A program made the position numbers and the translations under genes. A stretch of 64,000 nt of DNA from DAIDKA01 sp036489445 (GTDB lineage Bacteria > Pseudomonadota > Gammaproteobacteria > Steroidobacterales > Steroidobacteraceae): contig DASXFV010000031.1 of assembly GCA_036489445.1 (NCBI GenBank), positions 46,133 to 110,132 on the forward strand, given 5' to 3'. The notes under the pieces are model-generated. The model worked only from the letters and a program-made list of their open reading frames with translations. It did not search any database and was not told the origin of the DNA. Positions within the stretch are counted from its first letter, which is position 1. Each line of letters begins with the position of its first letter. Below, piece after piece: positions 17,849 to 25,677 of the stretch.

Positions 17849-18933
17849 TGCTGCAGCAGTGGCGGCAGCTGGCGCTGGGCCCGCCGCATGCGTGGGGGGA
17901 ACCGCAGGCCACCGGGGTGCTGCGCGCGGTACCTGAGGATTTTGTGGTCGAGGAGGACCTGGGCTTCGCGCCCGATGGGGAGGGTGCCCATCTGCTGCTG
18001 AAGGTCCGCAAGCGAAATGCCAATACGGGCTGGGTGGCGCAGGAGCTGGCCCGCGGCTTGGGCTGCCCGGTGCGGGACATCGGTTTTGCGGGCCTCAAGG
18101 ATCGACGCGCGGTGGCAATCCAATGGTTCTCGCTCCCCGTGACTGCCCGTTCGGTGAGCGGCGCTCCGGGATTTGAGAACCCGGAGTTTGCCGTCCTCGA
18201 GGTGCACCGGCACCGGCGCAAACTGCCGCGCGGCGCCCTGGCGGGCAACGCCTTTACCATTCGTATCCGTGAGTACACCGGTACCGCTGCGAGCCTGCGC
18301 GAGCGCTGTGAGATGATCGGGCGCTGCGGAGTGCCGAATTACTTTGGTCCGCAGCGCTTCGGTCGCGAGGCCAGCAACCTCGCACGCCTGGCCGGCTCGG
18401 CTGGCACGGCGTCCGGGTCGCAACCTCGCTCCGCTCGACCGGACAGTTTCATACTGTCGGCCGCGCGCAGCCTGGTGTTCAACGCCGTCGTGGGGGAGCG
18501 CGTTCGCAACGGCAGCTGGGACACGCTCAGTGTTGGGGATGTGGCCAATCTCGATGGCCGCGGCAGTGTGTTTGCCGTGGCAGAGGTGACGCCGGATCTG
18601 CCACAGCGGCTGGCGCAGCTGGACGTGCATCCGACGGGACCGATGTGGGGTGCGGGCGAATTGCTCTCCGGCGGGCAGGTGTTGCAATTGGAGCAGCGCA
18701 TCGGCCTTGACCTTGCCGCGGCCTGCCAGTTTGCGATCGATGCGGGGCTGCGTCAGGAGCGGCGCAGCCTGCGGCTCAAAGTGCGCGATCTGCAGTGGGA
18801 AAGCGAACCCGGGGCAGTCGTCCTGAGGTTCTGGCTGCGCAGCGGCAGTTTTGCCACGGCGGTGCTGCGGGAAATACTCGGGTCGCAGTCCGCGGGCGCT
18901 CAATCCCTGGTGGTGGATGCCGATGATGCGTGA
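17848..18933 (+). CDS. truD: tRNA pseudouridine(13) synthase TruD
   Basis: Forms pseudouridine 13 in tRNA-Glu. The frame is longer upstream but overlaps IspF, so the ATG at 17848, sharing its A with the ispDF stop, is used; it gives 361 residues (349 in E. coli). Motifs: PEDFVVEEDLGF, the NTGWVAQELAR segment and catalytic Asp in GFAGLKDRRAVAIQWFS. The family insertion domain follows, with the GVPNYFGPQRFG block. The ispD-ispF-truD-surE-pcm order of E. coli is kept, but a minus-strand Smr gene is inserted before surE. Its last 34 bases overlap that convergent gene. Confidence 0.96.
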   Translation: MLQQWRQLALGPPHAWGEPQATGVLRAVPEDFVVEEDLGFAPDGEGAHLLLKVRKRNANTGWVAQELARGLGCPVRDIGFAGLKDRRAVAIQWFSLPVTARSVSGAPGFENPEFAVLEVHRHRRKLPRGALAGNAFTIRIREYTGTAASLRERCEMIGRCGVPNYFGPQRFGREASNLARLAGSAGTASGSQPRSARPDSFILSAARSLVFNAVVGERVRNGSWDTLSVGDVANLDGRGSVFAVAEVTPDLPQRLAQLDVHPTGPMWGAGELLSGGQVLQLEQRIGLDLAAACQFAIDAGLRQERRSLRLKVRDLQWESEPGAVVLRFWLRSGSFATAVLREILGSQSAGAQSLVVDADDA

Positions 18934-19469
18934 GCGGGATCCAGCAGCACGTACACGGCACCCGTGCCGCCATCGACCTGCCGTGCCGAGGCAAAGGCCA
19001 GCACCTGGGCTGTGCGTCGCAGCCTGCGGTTGACCAGTTGTCGCAGCACGGGTCCGCGCACGCCGGAGCGCAATCCTTTGCCATGCACGATGCGCAGGCA
19101 GCGGGCATTGCGCTGCAAGGCCGTGATCAGGAACTCGCGCAGCCGCACGGTCGCCTCGGCCGCCGTGAGGCCATGCAGATCAAGTTCTGCCTGGACGCGA
19201 TACTGGCCGCGACGCAGTTTGCGCACGATCGTCTCCGGCACACCGGGTCGGGCGAAGAGGCTGGGATCGGCGGCGGCGAGTTCCGGCTCATCCGGCGAAC
19301 CGTGCAGGATCTCCTCGAGCACCTGCCCGCGGTCGGCGCGCGAGAAGCGGGCCCGGGCGTGGGGTTTGGGTGGCTCATGGGTGACCCGCACAGCGTGCGC
19401 CAGAGGCTTCACCCCGCGGATGGCCTCGCGAAACAGCGCGATCTCGTTCTCATCAGGCTTGGGCTTCAC
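18900..19469 (-). CDS. smrB: Smr-domain endonuclease, SmrB-like
   Basis: Smr domains cut nucleic acid; E. coli SmrB cleaves mRNA between collided ribosomes. The start at GTG 19469 is supported by GGGGAG at 19475-19480 and gives 189 residues (183 in E. coli SmrB). The N-terminus (DENEIALFREAIRGVKPL) resembles the SmrB N-terminal segment. The linker KLRRGQYRVQAELDLHGLTAAEA contains the family DLHGL motif, and IVHGKGLRSG is the HGxG loop. The membrane-free, basic composition fits a ribosome-associated enzyme. The 3' end overlaps truD on the opposite strand. I am sure of the Smr domain and fairly sure of the SmrB subtype. Confidence 0.88.
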   Translation of the reverse strand: MKPKPDENEIALFREAIRGVKPLAHAVRVTHEPPKPHARARFSRADRGQVLEEILHGSPDEPELAAADPSLFARPGVPETIVRKLRRGQYRVQAELDLHGLTAAEATVRLREFLITALQRNARCLRIVHGKGLRSGVRGPVLRQLVNRRLRRTAQVLAFASARQVDGGTGAVYVLLDPAHASSASTTRD

Positions 19470-19512
19470 AGGATCTCCCCGGACCGGCTCCTCAACAGCT
19501 ATATTGGCCCGC

Positions 19513-20289
19513 GTGAAAATTCTCGTCAGCAACGATGACGGTTACCGGGCGGATGGCATTCGTGCCCTGGCCGAAGCCTTGAAGGATCTGGGCGAGGTGA
19601 CCGTGGTCGCTCCCGATCGCAACCGCAGCGGCGCCAGCAACTCCTTGACTCTGGATGTGCCGTTGCGCGTGCAGGAGACCGAACCGGATGTGTTTTGCGT
19701 CCTCGGCGGCACGCCCACCGACTGCGTGCACCTGGCGATCTCCGGCCTGTTCAGTTATCGCCACGATATGGTGGTCTCGGGTATCAACGATGGTGCGAAC
19801 CTCGGTGATGATGTGCTGTATTCCGGTACCGTCGCCGCAGCCATGGAAGGGCGCTTTCTGGGCCTGCCGACCTTGGCGCTGTCCTTGTGCACCACCGAGA
19901 CCAGCGGCCGTCATTTCGCGACGGCAGCGGACGTTGCGCGCAGGCTGGTGGGGCGGCTGCTGGAGCAGCCCCTCGAGCGCGCGATGATTCTCAATATCAA
20001 CATTCCCGACCTGCCGCTGGCACAGTTGCGCGGCTTTCGCACCACGCGTCTGGGCATGCGGCATCCGGCCGAGCACATCATCGAGGCGCGCGATCAGCGC
20101 AACCGCGTGGTGTACTGGATAGGAGCCGCGGGCGCCGGAGCCGACGCTGGCGAAGGCACCGATTTTGATGCCGTAGCGCAGGGATTTGTCTCGGTCACGC
20201 CCTTGCAGATCGATCTGACGCGGTACGGCGCAATGGATACCGTGCAGGGGTGGTTGGCTCGGATGACGGGAAAGCCACAGCATGATTGA
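19513..20289 (+). CDS. surE: 5'/3'-nucleotidase SurE
   Basis: Divalent-metal-dependent nucleoside monophosphate phosphatase linked to stationary-phase survival. Start is GTG 19513 (MKILVSNDDGYRADGI), placing the metal ligands Asp8-Asp9 correctly; the open frame extends upstream but only through non-homologous sequence. Other motifs: APDRNRSGASNSLTLD, GTPTDCVHLA and VVSGINDGANLGDDVLYSGTVAAAMEG (key residues SG-N-G-N-G-D). Product is 258 residues. A TATATT hexamer at 19500-19505 lies only seven bases before the start, so a nearly leaderless transcript is possible. Divergent from the Smr gene with a 43-base spacer, and overlaps pcm by 8 bases. Confidence 0.96.
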   Translation: MKILVSNDDGYRADGIRALAEALKDLGEVTVVAPDRNRSGASNSLTLDVPLRVQETEPDVFCVLGGTPTDCVHLAISGLFSYRHDMVVSGINDGANLGDDVLYSGTVAAAMEGRFLGLPTLALSLCTTETSGRHFATAADVARRLVGRLLEQPLERAMILNINIPDLPLAQLRGFRTTRLGMRHPAEHIIEARDQRNRVVYWIGAAGAGADAGEGTDFDAVAQGFVSVTPLQIDLTRYGAMDTVQGWLARMTGKPQHD

Positions 20290-20947
20290 TGTTCGCATGT
20301 CCGGAATCGGCATGACCTCGGCACGCACCCGCGACCGGCTGGTGCAGCGACTGCGTGAGCAGGGGATTACCAATCCTACCGTGCTGGATCGCATCCGTAA
20401 TGTGCCGCGGCACATCTTTGTGGACGAGGCGCTGGGCACCCGCGCCTACGAGGACACCGCACTGCCCATAGGGTTCGGCCAGACCATCTCCCAACCCTAC
20501 ATAGTCGCGCGCATGACCGAAGCGCTGCTGGCGGGCGGCCCCTTGACCAAGGTGCTGGAAGTGGGCACCGGCTGTGGCTACCAGACCGCGGTGCTCGCAC
20601 CTTTGGTCACGAAGCTCTACAGCATCGAACGCATCGAACCGCTGTATCTGCGCGCCAAGCTGCGACTCGCCGAACTGGAGTTGCGCAATGCACGGCTCAA
20701 ACACGGTGATGGCACCGTGGGCTGGAAGAGCCTCGCGCCCTTCGACGGCATACTGGTGACAGCGGCACCGATCGCGGTACCCGAGGCACTGCTCAAACAG
20801 CTGCGGGTGGGCGGGCGGCTGATCGCTCCCGTGGGCGCCGAGGGACATCAGGAACTGATCCGCTTCACGCGCAAGGAAACCCGCATGGAGCGTGAGTCAT
20901 TAGGATCGGTCGCATTCGTGCCCCTGCTGGGTGGCCTGGTCGGCTAG
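20282..20947 (+). CDS. pcm: Protein-L-isoaspartate O-methyltransferase
   Basis: Repairs isoaspartyl residues in ageing proteins by SAM-dependent methylation. The 221-residue Rossmann methyltransferase has MTSARTRDRLVQRL and the PRHIFVDEALGTRAYEDTALPIGFGQTISQPYIVA region (key residues VPRH-F, AY-D-LPIG-GQTISQP). The SAM-binding motif is VLEVGTGCGYQTAVLA. It overlaps surE by 8 bases, as in E. coli. In many gammaproteobacteria nlpD-rpoS follows; here the operon stops and a gene-free region begins. Confidence 0.96.
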   Translation: MIDVRMSGIGMTSARTRDRLVQRLREQGITNPTVLDRIRNVPRHIFVDEALGTRAYEDTALPIGFGQTISQPYIVARMTEALLAGGPLTKVLEVGTGCGYQTAVLAPLVTKLYSIERIEPLYLRAKLRLAELELRNARLKHGDGTVGWKSLAPFDGILVTAAPIAVPEALLKQLRVGGRLIAPVGAEGHQELIRFTRKETRMERESLGSVAFVPLLGGLVG

Positions 20948-20950
20948 GTT

Positions 20951-20972
20951 TTACGCGATGTATGTCGCGTAA
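20951..20972. repeat. Perfect 8-bp inverted repeat just after pcm
   Basis: TTACGCGA and TCGCGTAA flank a six-base loop, starting four bases after the pcm stop codon. It could be the transcription end of surE-pcm, although no T-run follows, or a protein-binding site. Confidence 0.6.
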
Positions 20973-21080
20973 CTTAATGGTTTACAAAAGATGTTTGATT
21001 GATCGCCCGCCGCAGCGCGGCCCTTCGGGCGAGTGGCGGCACATATTCGGGTCTAATCAAGCGCTTGCGTCGCGAAGCAT

Positions 21081-21097
21081 GACGTGTTTAACATGTC
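21081..21097. repeat. 17-bp near-palindrome in the gap
   Basis: GACGTGTT-T-AACATGTC: the two 8-base arms match at 7 of 8 positions around a central T. This resembles a dimeric-regulator operator or a small hairpin. No adjacent promoter is evident. Confidence 0.45.
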
Positions 21098-21273
21098 GCG
21101 GCCCTGCGACGGTTAGGACGCTGACCAGAGGGCACCGGGCGAGAGACGCGAAAAAAGCAACAAAAAGATCAGCAATAACAACAACTAACGGACTTTTATT
21201 CGAGTCTGTCAGCTTCGAATGAATGTCTCGTCGGATTGGATTTCTTCTCCGGTGCCTTCTTTGTCAGCGCCCT

Positions 21274-21648
21274 TCAGCCGGCGGGAAACAGCGCCGCGGC
21301 CACGCGCCGTTCCTCCTGCACCAGGATGTTGTACGTCCTGCAGGCCGCTCCCAGATCCATCACCTCCAGCCCCACCTTGCGCGCGGCAAAGGCCTGCTGA
21401 ATTGCGCTCGCGGGGAACCTCTGCCTAGGTCCCGTGCCGAGCAGCACGACCTCCGGCTGCAATGCAAAGATCTGCGCCAGATCCTCAGGCGCCAGTGTTG
21501 CCACATCGCGCGCCGCCCAATCCAGTATCAATCGCTCAGCTGTCACGATGCAGGGCGCATGCTGCACGTGTTCGCCGATGCGCACTTCCCCTGCGCCATA
21601 GCTGCGAATGATATTGATGTCGCTGCGTGACTCGAGCGTGAACTTCAT
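21274..21648 (-). CDS. Mth938-domain protein (DUF498/NDUFAF3-like family)
   Basis: A 124-residue single-domain protein beginning MKFTLESRSDINIIRSYG at ATG 21648. Features matching the Mth938/DUF498 family (related to mitochondrial complex I assembly factor NDUFAF3 and Xanthomonas XCC1710) are the internal EVVLLGTGPRQRFP strand-loop and the C-terminal LEVMDLGAACRTYNILVQEERRVAAAL block (key residues G-E-M--GAACRTYN-L--E-R-V-AAL). The biochemical role in bacteria is not established. It is divergent from the RpfE-like gene with only 18 bases between the start codons, so at least one promoter must lie inside the opposite gene. Confidence 0.85.
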   Translation of the reverse strand: MKFTLESRSDINIIRSYGAGEVRIGEHVQHAPCIVTAERLILDWAARDVATLAPEDLAQIFALQPEVVLLGTGPRQRFPASAIQQAFAARKVGLEVMDLGAACRTYNILVQEERRVAAALFPAG

Positions 21649-21666
21649 GTGTGTAACGATAGCCCC

Positions 21667-22743
21667 ATGAGTGAGGTGGCAATCATACTGTCGGACCTGT
21701 ACCTCGCGGCAACCGGGGCTGAGGGGACCGCTCGGGAAGCGACGCTGCCCAAAGCTGCGCTGCCTGCGTTGGCCCGTATCGCTCGCTTCGCGGGAGTGAG
21801 TCCGCTTCCCGGCAGCTGGCGGGCCTGGCTTGCCGGTTGGCTCGGACGCGCTGATCTGGCCGCAGCCTGCAACCAGACCCCAGCCGTGGTCGCGGCGCTG
21901 GCATTGCCGGCCTGCCGGCAGATCGGGGCTCCATCCGGCAGCATCTGGCTGGCCACTCCGTTGCATCTGATTGCCGGTCTCACCAGCGTGCACCTGGATT
22001 ACCGTGGGCTGTTGCAACTGGATGATGCGGCACTGGATACCCTGTGCCTGGATTTCAACAGCACCTTTGCCCTGCGTGGCTTTGCCTTGCATCGTCTGCC
22101 CGGCGGTGGGCTGCTGGCCAGTGGTCCTGACTTTGCGCACCTGCCGCTGACCATGGATCCGGCGCGACTGCTGGGCGGCGGCATCTGCGGCGGCACCGTG
22201 CAGGGCCCGGACGCGGCGCAGCTGCTGGCATTGGGCTCCGAGGTGGAAATGTGGCTGCATGCCCATCCGCTGAACGCGGCGCGGGCGAAGCGCCGTGAGC
22301 CGCCGCTCACGACGCTGTGGATGTGGGGCGGCGGCAGGCCTTTGAGCCCGCAATCGACGACTGCGGTGCTGCCCGCGGCGCCCGCCGCGACCCCCTGCAT
22401 GACGGTGTTCGGTGAGGATCCCGTGGTGCAGGGCCTGTGCGTACTGAGTGGGGCGCGACTGTGCCCGCCCGCCTGGAGTGCGCAGGACATCCTCAGCAGC
22501 GGCGCTGCGCGGACTGCGGTGCTCATCGAATTGTTCCACACCGATAAGCCGCAGCCTGCCACGCTCATGGACCTGCTGCAGCAACTGGACGAGCGGGTGC
22601 TCGGGCCGGTGATCACGGCGCTCAAACACGGTGCGATCCGGCAACTGACACTGATCGCCAATGACCGTTGCAGCATCCTGAAGGCGCGCGATGGCCTGCG
22701 CTTCTGGCGCCGTTCGCGCAGCCCCCGGGCTGTCCTGCAATGA
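21667..22743 (+). CDS. RpfE-like conserved protein upstream of recJ
   Basis: A 358-residue protein of uncertain function starting MSEVAIILSDLYL at ATG 21667. No signal peptide or clear membrane helix. Segments such as LWMWGGGRPL and the early LSDLYL resemble proteins annotated as RpfE-type regulators or cofactor-independent phosphoglycerate-mutase-related proteins in Xanthomonas and betaproteobacteria. The position immediately before recJ-prfB-lysS matches the Xanthomonas rpfE locus, as far as I recall. I see no complete metal-binding set for a phosphoglycerate mutase, so catalysis should not be assumed. Its stop overlaps the recJ start (ATGA). Confidence 0.6.
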   Translation: MSEVAIILSDLYLAATGAEGTAREATLPKAALPALARIARFAGVSPLPGSWRAWLAGWLGRADLAAACNQTPAVVAALALPACRQIGAPSGSIWLATPLHLIAGLTSVHLDYRGLLQLDDAALDTLCLDFNSTFALRGFALHRLPGGGLLASGPDFAHLPLTMDPARLLGGGICGGTVQGPDAAQLLALGSEVEMWLHAHPLNAARAKRREPPLTTLWMWGGGRPLSPQSTTAVLPAAPAATPCMTVFGEDPVVQGLCVLSGARLCPPAWSAQDILSSGAARTAVLIELFHTDKPQPATLMDLLQQLDERVLGPVITALKHGAIRQLTLIANDRCSILKARDGLRFWRRSRSPRAVLQ

Positions 22744-24494
22744 CGTCACAGATCCTGCGCCGGACCCTGAGCGGCGATGCGAGCGCATTGGGTGAGCACC
22801 TGCACCCGGTGCTCAGGCGCGCGTACGCTGCACGCGGTATCCATGAACCTGCGCAATTGGCCACGGAGCTGTCGCGCCTGCTGCCGGTGGGGACCCTGGG
22901 CGGGGTGAACGCCGCCGTGGAACTGCTGCTGCAGCATCGTGTCAGCGGTCGCATTCTGGTGATCGGGGACTTTGATGCGGACGGCGCCACCAGTACCGCG
23001 CTGATGCTGCGTGCCCTGCGGGCCTGGGGCTTCGCCAGCGTGGAATTCCTGGTGCCCAATCGCTTCGAGTTCGGCTATGGCCTGACGCCGGAAATCGTCG
23101 CCGTGGCCTTTGTGCGCCAACCCACCTTGCTGGTCACTGTCGACAACGGCATATCGAGTCTGCCCGGGGTTGCCAGCGCGCGCGCCCTGGGGCTGGATGT
23201 GCTGATCACCGATCATCACCTGCCCGCCGCCGAACTGCCGCAGGCCAATGTCATCGTGAACCCCAATGCCGGGGGGGATGAGTTCGCCAGCCGCTGCCTG
23301 GCTGGGGTCGGCGTTGCCTTCTATGTGCTCGCGGCGTTGAAACGCAGGCTCGATGCGACTGCCCTGACGCCGGCGGGGGCGCCAGGTGTGGCGGATTTCC
23401 TGGATCTGGTCGCGCTGGGGACTGTCGCTGATCTGGTGCCGCTGGACCGGAACAATCGCGTGCTGGTGGCGCAGGGCCTGCAGCGCATCCGTGCCGGACG
23501 CTGCGTGGCCGGTATCACCGCGCTCCTGGAGGTCGCGCAACGCCAGCGTGCCGACCTGACTGCAACCGATCTGGGGTTCTCGGTGGCGCCGCGTCTGAAC
23601 GCCGCGGGCCGGCTGGAGGACATGACCATCGGCATCCAGTGTCTGCTGGCGGATGACGTCCCGACGGCGACTGCGCTGGCGACGCGCCTCGATGCGATCA
23701 ACAAGGAACGTCGCCTGATTGAAGCGCGGATGCAGGCGGATGCCCTGGCGTGCTTGCGGGGCATGGCTGACCCCATGAGCCGCGCCGCACACCGCAATGG
23801 CCTGTGCCTGTTTGATGAGAGCTGGCACCAGGGGGTCGTGGGGCTGGTCGCAAGCCGGATCAAGGATCGCACCAGCCGGCCGGTCATCGCCTTTGCCCGC
23901 GCCGGGGATGGGGTGCTGCGCGGTTCGGCCCGATCCGTCCCCGGGTTGCATATCCGCGACGTGCTGGATGCCATCGCGAGCCGCAAGCCGGATCTGATCG
24001 CGCGTTTCGGCGGTCATGCCATGGCGGCGGGCCTGACACTCGAGGCTGCAAACCTGGACGAGTTTGCCGCCGCGTTTGATGCGGAGGTGACGCGCTGGGC
24101 GCAGGTGGCCGGTTTTTCCACCAGCATCGAAACCGATGGCGAATTGACCGTGGCGGAACTGGCGCTCGAGACCGCCACCGCACTGCGTGCAGGGGGCCCA
24201 TGGGGACAGTTGTTTCCCGAGCCCACCTTTGACGGCGTCTTCGTGGTGCGCAATACCCGCATTGTCGGGGAGCGGCACGTGAAGATGTGGGTGGAGGTGC
24301 CGCGTACCGGTCGCTGTTTTGATGCCATCGCCTTCAACTTCCTGGATGCGGCCGATGCCGCTGAGGCGAGCGAGGCGGGCGCTGCAACGGCATTGCCGTC
24401 CGGGGAGGTCCGGCTGGTCTACCGGCTGGATGTGAACCGATACCAGAACCAGCAGCGCCTGCAGCTGCTGGTGGATCGGGTTCTTGCCCTATAG
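22740..24494 (+). CDS. recJ: Single-stranded-DNA-specific exonuclease RecJ
   Basis: 5'-3' single-strand exonuclease for RecF-pathway recombination, mismatch and base-excision repair. I take the ATG at 22740, overlapping the preceding stop, over the longer frame; the product is 584 residues (577 in E. coli). DHH-family motifs: VIGDFDADGATSTALML, TVDNGIS, LITDHHLP and GTVADLVPL; the DHHA1 domain shows ARFGGHAMAAGLT; the C-terminal OB-like domain ends the protein. recJ-prfB-lysS is a conserved gammaproteobacterial run. Confidence 0.96.
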   Translation: MTSQILRRTLSGDASALGEHLHPVLRRAYAARGIHEPAQLATELSRLLPVGTLGGVNAAVELLLQHRVSGRILVIGDFDADGATSTALMLRALRAWGFASVEFLVPNRFEFGYGLTPEIVAVAFVRQPTLLVTVDNGISSLPGVASARALGLDVLITDHHLPAAELPQANVIVNPNAGGDEFASRCLAGVGVAFYVLAALKRRLDATALTPAGAPGVADFLDLVALGTVADLVPLDRNNRVLVAQGLQRIRAGRCVAGITALLEVAQRQRADLTATDLGFSVAPRLNAAGRLEDMTIGIQCLLADDVPTATALATRLDAINKERRLIEARMQADALACLRGMADPMSRAAHRNGLCLFDESWHQGVVGLVASRIKDRTSRPVIAFARAGDGVLRGSARSVPGLHIRDVLDAIASRKPDLIARFGGHAMAAGLTLEAANLDEFAAAFDAEVTRWAQVAGFSTSIETDGELTVAELALETATALRAGGPWGQLFPEPTFDGVFVVRNTRIVGERHVKMWVEVPRTGRCFDAIAFNFLDAADAAEASEAGAATALPSGEVRLVYRLDVNRYQNQQRLQLLVDRVLAL

Positions 24495-24578
24495 CGGCGC
24501 GGCGCGCACGGTGATCAGCCAGCTGTGCGCCCGGAGCTGCTAGAATGCGCGTCCTTTTTTCGCGGATCTCGAATCGCA

Positions 24579-25677
24579 ATGGAACTTAATCAGCTCAGGC
24601 GCCAGCTCAAAGACCTAGGGGAGCGAATCGGCTCTCTTCGGGGGTTTCTTTGAGTACGACCGCAAGAAGGAGCGGTTGGAAGAGGTAGGTCTGGAACTGG
24701 AGGACCCGGCGATCTGGCAGGATCCCCCCAAGGCGCAGGAACTGGGCAGGGAACGCGCGCGTCTGAGCACCGAGTTGGGCGTCATCGAGCGCACCACCGT
24801 GGCAGTTGCCGAGGCCGGCGAGCTGCTGGATCTGGCGGAGGCGGAAGCGGATGAAGCCGCGGCCCGGGACATCGAACTTGAGGCCCAGCGTCTCGAGGCC
24901 GAAGTGCGCAAGCTGGAATTCAAGCGCATGTTCAGTGGCGAGATGGACTCCCATTCCGCGTTTTTGGACATCCAGGCCGGCGCGGGCGGTACGGAGGCGC
25001 AGGATTGGGCCCAGATGCTGCTGCGCATGTATCTTCGATGGGGAGCCGCACGTGGATTTGCCTGCGAAGTCATCGACTCGAATCCGGGAGAAGTGGCCGG
25101 TATGAAAAGCGCCACGGTGCAGTTCACCGGCGACTACGCGTACGGTTGGCTGCGTACCGAAACCGGTGTGCACCGCCTGGTGCGCAAGTCGCCGTTTGAT
25201 TCGGGCAATCGCCGCCACACATCGTTTGCCTCCGTGTTCGTGTCGCCGGAAATCGACGACGACATTGAGATCGACATCAACCCCGCGGACTTGAAGACCG
25301 ATGTGTACCGCTCCAGTGGCGCGGGCGGCCAGCACGTCAACAAGACCGAGTCCGCGGTGCGCATCACGCATATTCCCAGCGGCATTGTCGCGGCCTGCCA
25401 GAACGAACGCAGTCAGCACAAGAATCGTTCCACAGCGATGAAGATGTTGAAGGCGAAGCTGTACGAACTCGAGGTCAACAAGCGCAACGCCGCCGCCCAG
25501 GTGCTCGAGGACTCCAAGTCCGACGTAAGCTGGGGCCATCAGATCCGCTCGTATGTGCTGGACCAGTCGCGCATCAAGGATCTGCGTACCGGCATTGAGG
25601 TCGGCAACACCACCGCCGTGCTCGATGGGGACCTGGACCAGTTTTTGGAGGCGGCCCTGAAGGCCGGTGTCAACTGA
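24579..25677 (+). CDS. prfB: Peptide chain release factor 2 (programmed +1 frameshift)
   Basis: RF2 releases peptides at UGA and UAA. The coding sequence is split: ATG 24579 opens MELNQLRRQLKDLGERIGSL and reaches an in-frame TGA at 24651-24653. The +1 frame resumes at GAG 24652 (EYDRKKERLEEVGLELEDP) and continues to 25677. Joined, this gives 365 residues, the same as E. coli RF2. The frame in the second part carries the UGA-reading SPF tripeptide (RKSPFDSGN) and the catalytic GGQ (GAGGQHVNKTESAVR). A TAGAAT at 24541-24546 could be a -10 element. The lysS start overlaps its stop. Confidence 0.97.
24640..24654 (+). promoter_or_regulatory. RF2 autoregulatory +1 frameshift site
   Basis: GGGGG (24640-24644) preceded by C, then TTT, the slippery CTT (24648-24650) and TGA (24651-24653) followed by G. 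Layout equals the E. coli site (Shine-Dalgarno-like purines, three-base spacer, CTT TGA). Low RF2 lets the ribosome slip to CUU-U and read GAG, giving autoregulation. Two details differ from E. coli: CGGGGG rather than AGGGGG, and TGAG rather than TGAC. Confidence 0.93.

Larger units (their letters stand above)
20948..21273. other. Gene-free convergent intergenic region with inverted repeats
   Basis: The only gap over 300 bases in the window. It separates pcm (+) from the Mth938-domain gene (-), whose 3' ends face each other, so no gene promoter is expected. It is visibly richer in A and T than its surroundings, particularly 20970-21000 and 21150-21210. It contains several inverted repeats: 20951-20972; 21004-21031 (CGCCCG...CGGGCG); 21009-21021 (GCCGC-AGC-GCGGC); and 21081-21097. 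A 6-base arm pair, CGTCGC at 21068 and GCGACG at 21106, encloses the last of these. A 86-codon open frame (20962-21222) exists but resembles nothing I know and lacks a ribosome site. Nothing else is recognisable. Confidence 0.7.

Noticed and set aside
21050..21119. Integron attC-like site (GTCTAA...TTAGGAC with nested arms)
   Set aside because: The ends do not fit RYYYAAC and GTTRRRY, no integrase or cassette array is present, and the arms are short.
20962..21222. 86-codon open frame after pcm
   Set aside because: No ribosome site, Arg/Thr-rich without domain, and the start lies inside an inverted repeat. Kept only as part of the gap.
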